A DNA stretch of 5,718 nucleotides. It comes from JBICIG01 sp043101605. Lineage in GTDB: Bacteria > Planctomycetota > Phycisphaerae > Phycisphaerales > UBA1924. The stretch spans positions 1-5,718 of the forward strand of contig JBICIG010000009.1 of the NCBI GenBank assembly GCA_043101605.1. The letters run 5' to 3'. The position numbers and the translations under genes were made by a program. Each line of letters starts with the position of its first letter. The first letter of the stretch is position 1. Below the pieces are notes generated by a model that was not told the DNA's origin, did no database searches, and saw only the letters and a list, made by a program, of their open reading frames with translations. This document shows, piece after piece, positions 5,718-5,718 of this stretch.

Positions 5718-5718
5718 G

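Noticed and set aside
1..5718. Frequent GATC/CGATCG words across the window
   Set aside because: They are explained by GAT-CGC and ATC-GA codon pairs in Asp/Arg/Ile-rich coding sequence; there is no clustering that suggests an origin or regulatory array.

Overview
The window is a high-GC (roughly 70 % by eye), gene-dense bacterial segment containing part of a cell-surface glycan biosynthesis cluster: glycosyltransferases, SAM-dependent methyltransferases and the end of a probable sulfotransferase. There are no RNA genes, mobile elements, CRISPR arrays or long repeats. Mostly weak or absent Shine-Dalgarno sites, very high GC and this gene mix would fit a planctomycete (Phycisphaerae-like) or a similar high-GC environmental bacterium. 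That assignment is inference only; no marker gene is present.

Layout. (1) 2-199, plus strand: the last 65 codons of a sulfotransferase-like protein, cut by the left edge. (2) 187-3651, minus strand: a tight three-gene operon read right to left. It comprises a 242-aa class I methyltransferase (2923-3651), a 637-aa GT4 glycosyltransferase fused to a methyltransferase (1013-2926, GTG start, joined by a 4-base GTGA overlap), and a 270-aa class I methyltransferase (187-999, 13-base gap holding a good Shine-Dalgarno). (3) 3652-3729: a 78-bp divergent gap, the only non-coding stretch of note. (4) 3730-4974, plus strand: a 414-aa GT2 glycosyltransferase with an extra C-terminal Rossmann-like domain. 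(5) 4926-5717, minus strand: the C-terminal 263 residues of a second GT2-type protein, which runs off the right edge and also ends in a Rossmann-like domain. Its 3' end overlaps gene (4) by 49 bp.

How they may work together (inference). Two GT2 enzymes and one GT4 enzyme would add sugars to a surface polysaccharide or glycan. Three different methyltransferase domains and a sulfotransferase would decorate it, giving an O-methylated, possibly sulfated glycan. All products look cytoplasmic: I see no signal peptides or membrane segments. No polymerase, flippase or nucleotide-sugar synthesis gene is visible, so this is an internal piece of a larger locus.

The most notable points are the GT4-methyltransferase fusion, the shared GT2 plus Rossmann-like architecture of the two convergent genes, and the evidence that the rightmost gene extends past its apparent ATG and past the window. 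No stretch above 300 bases lacks a gene.
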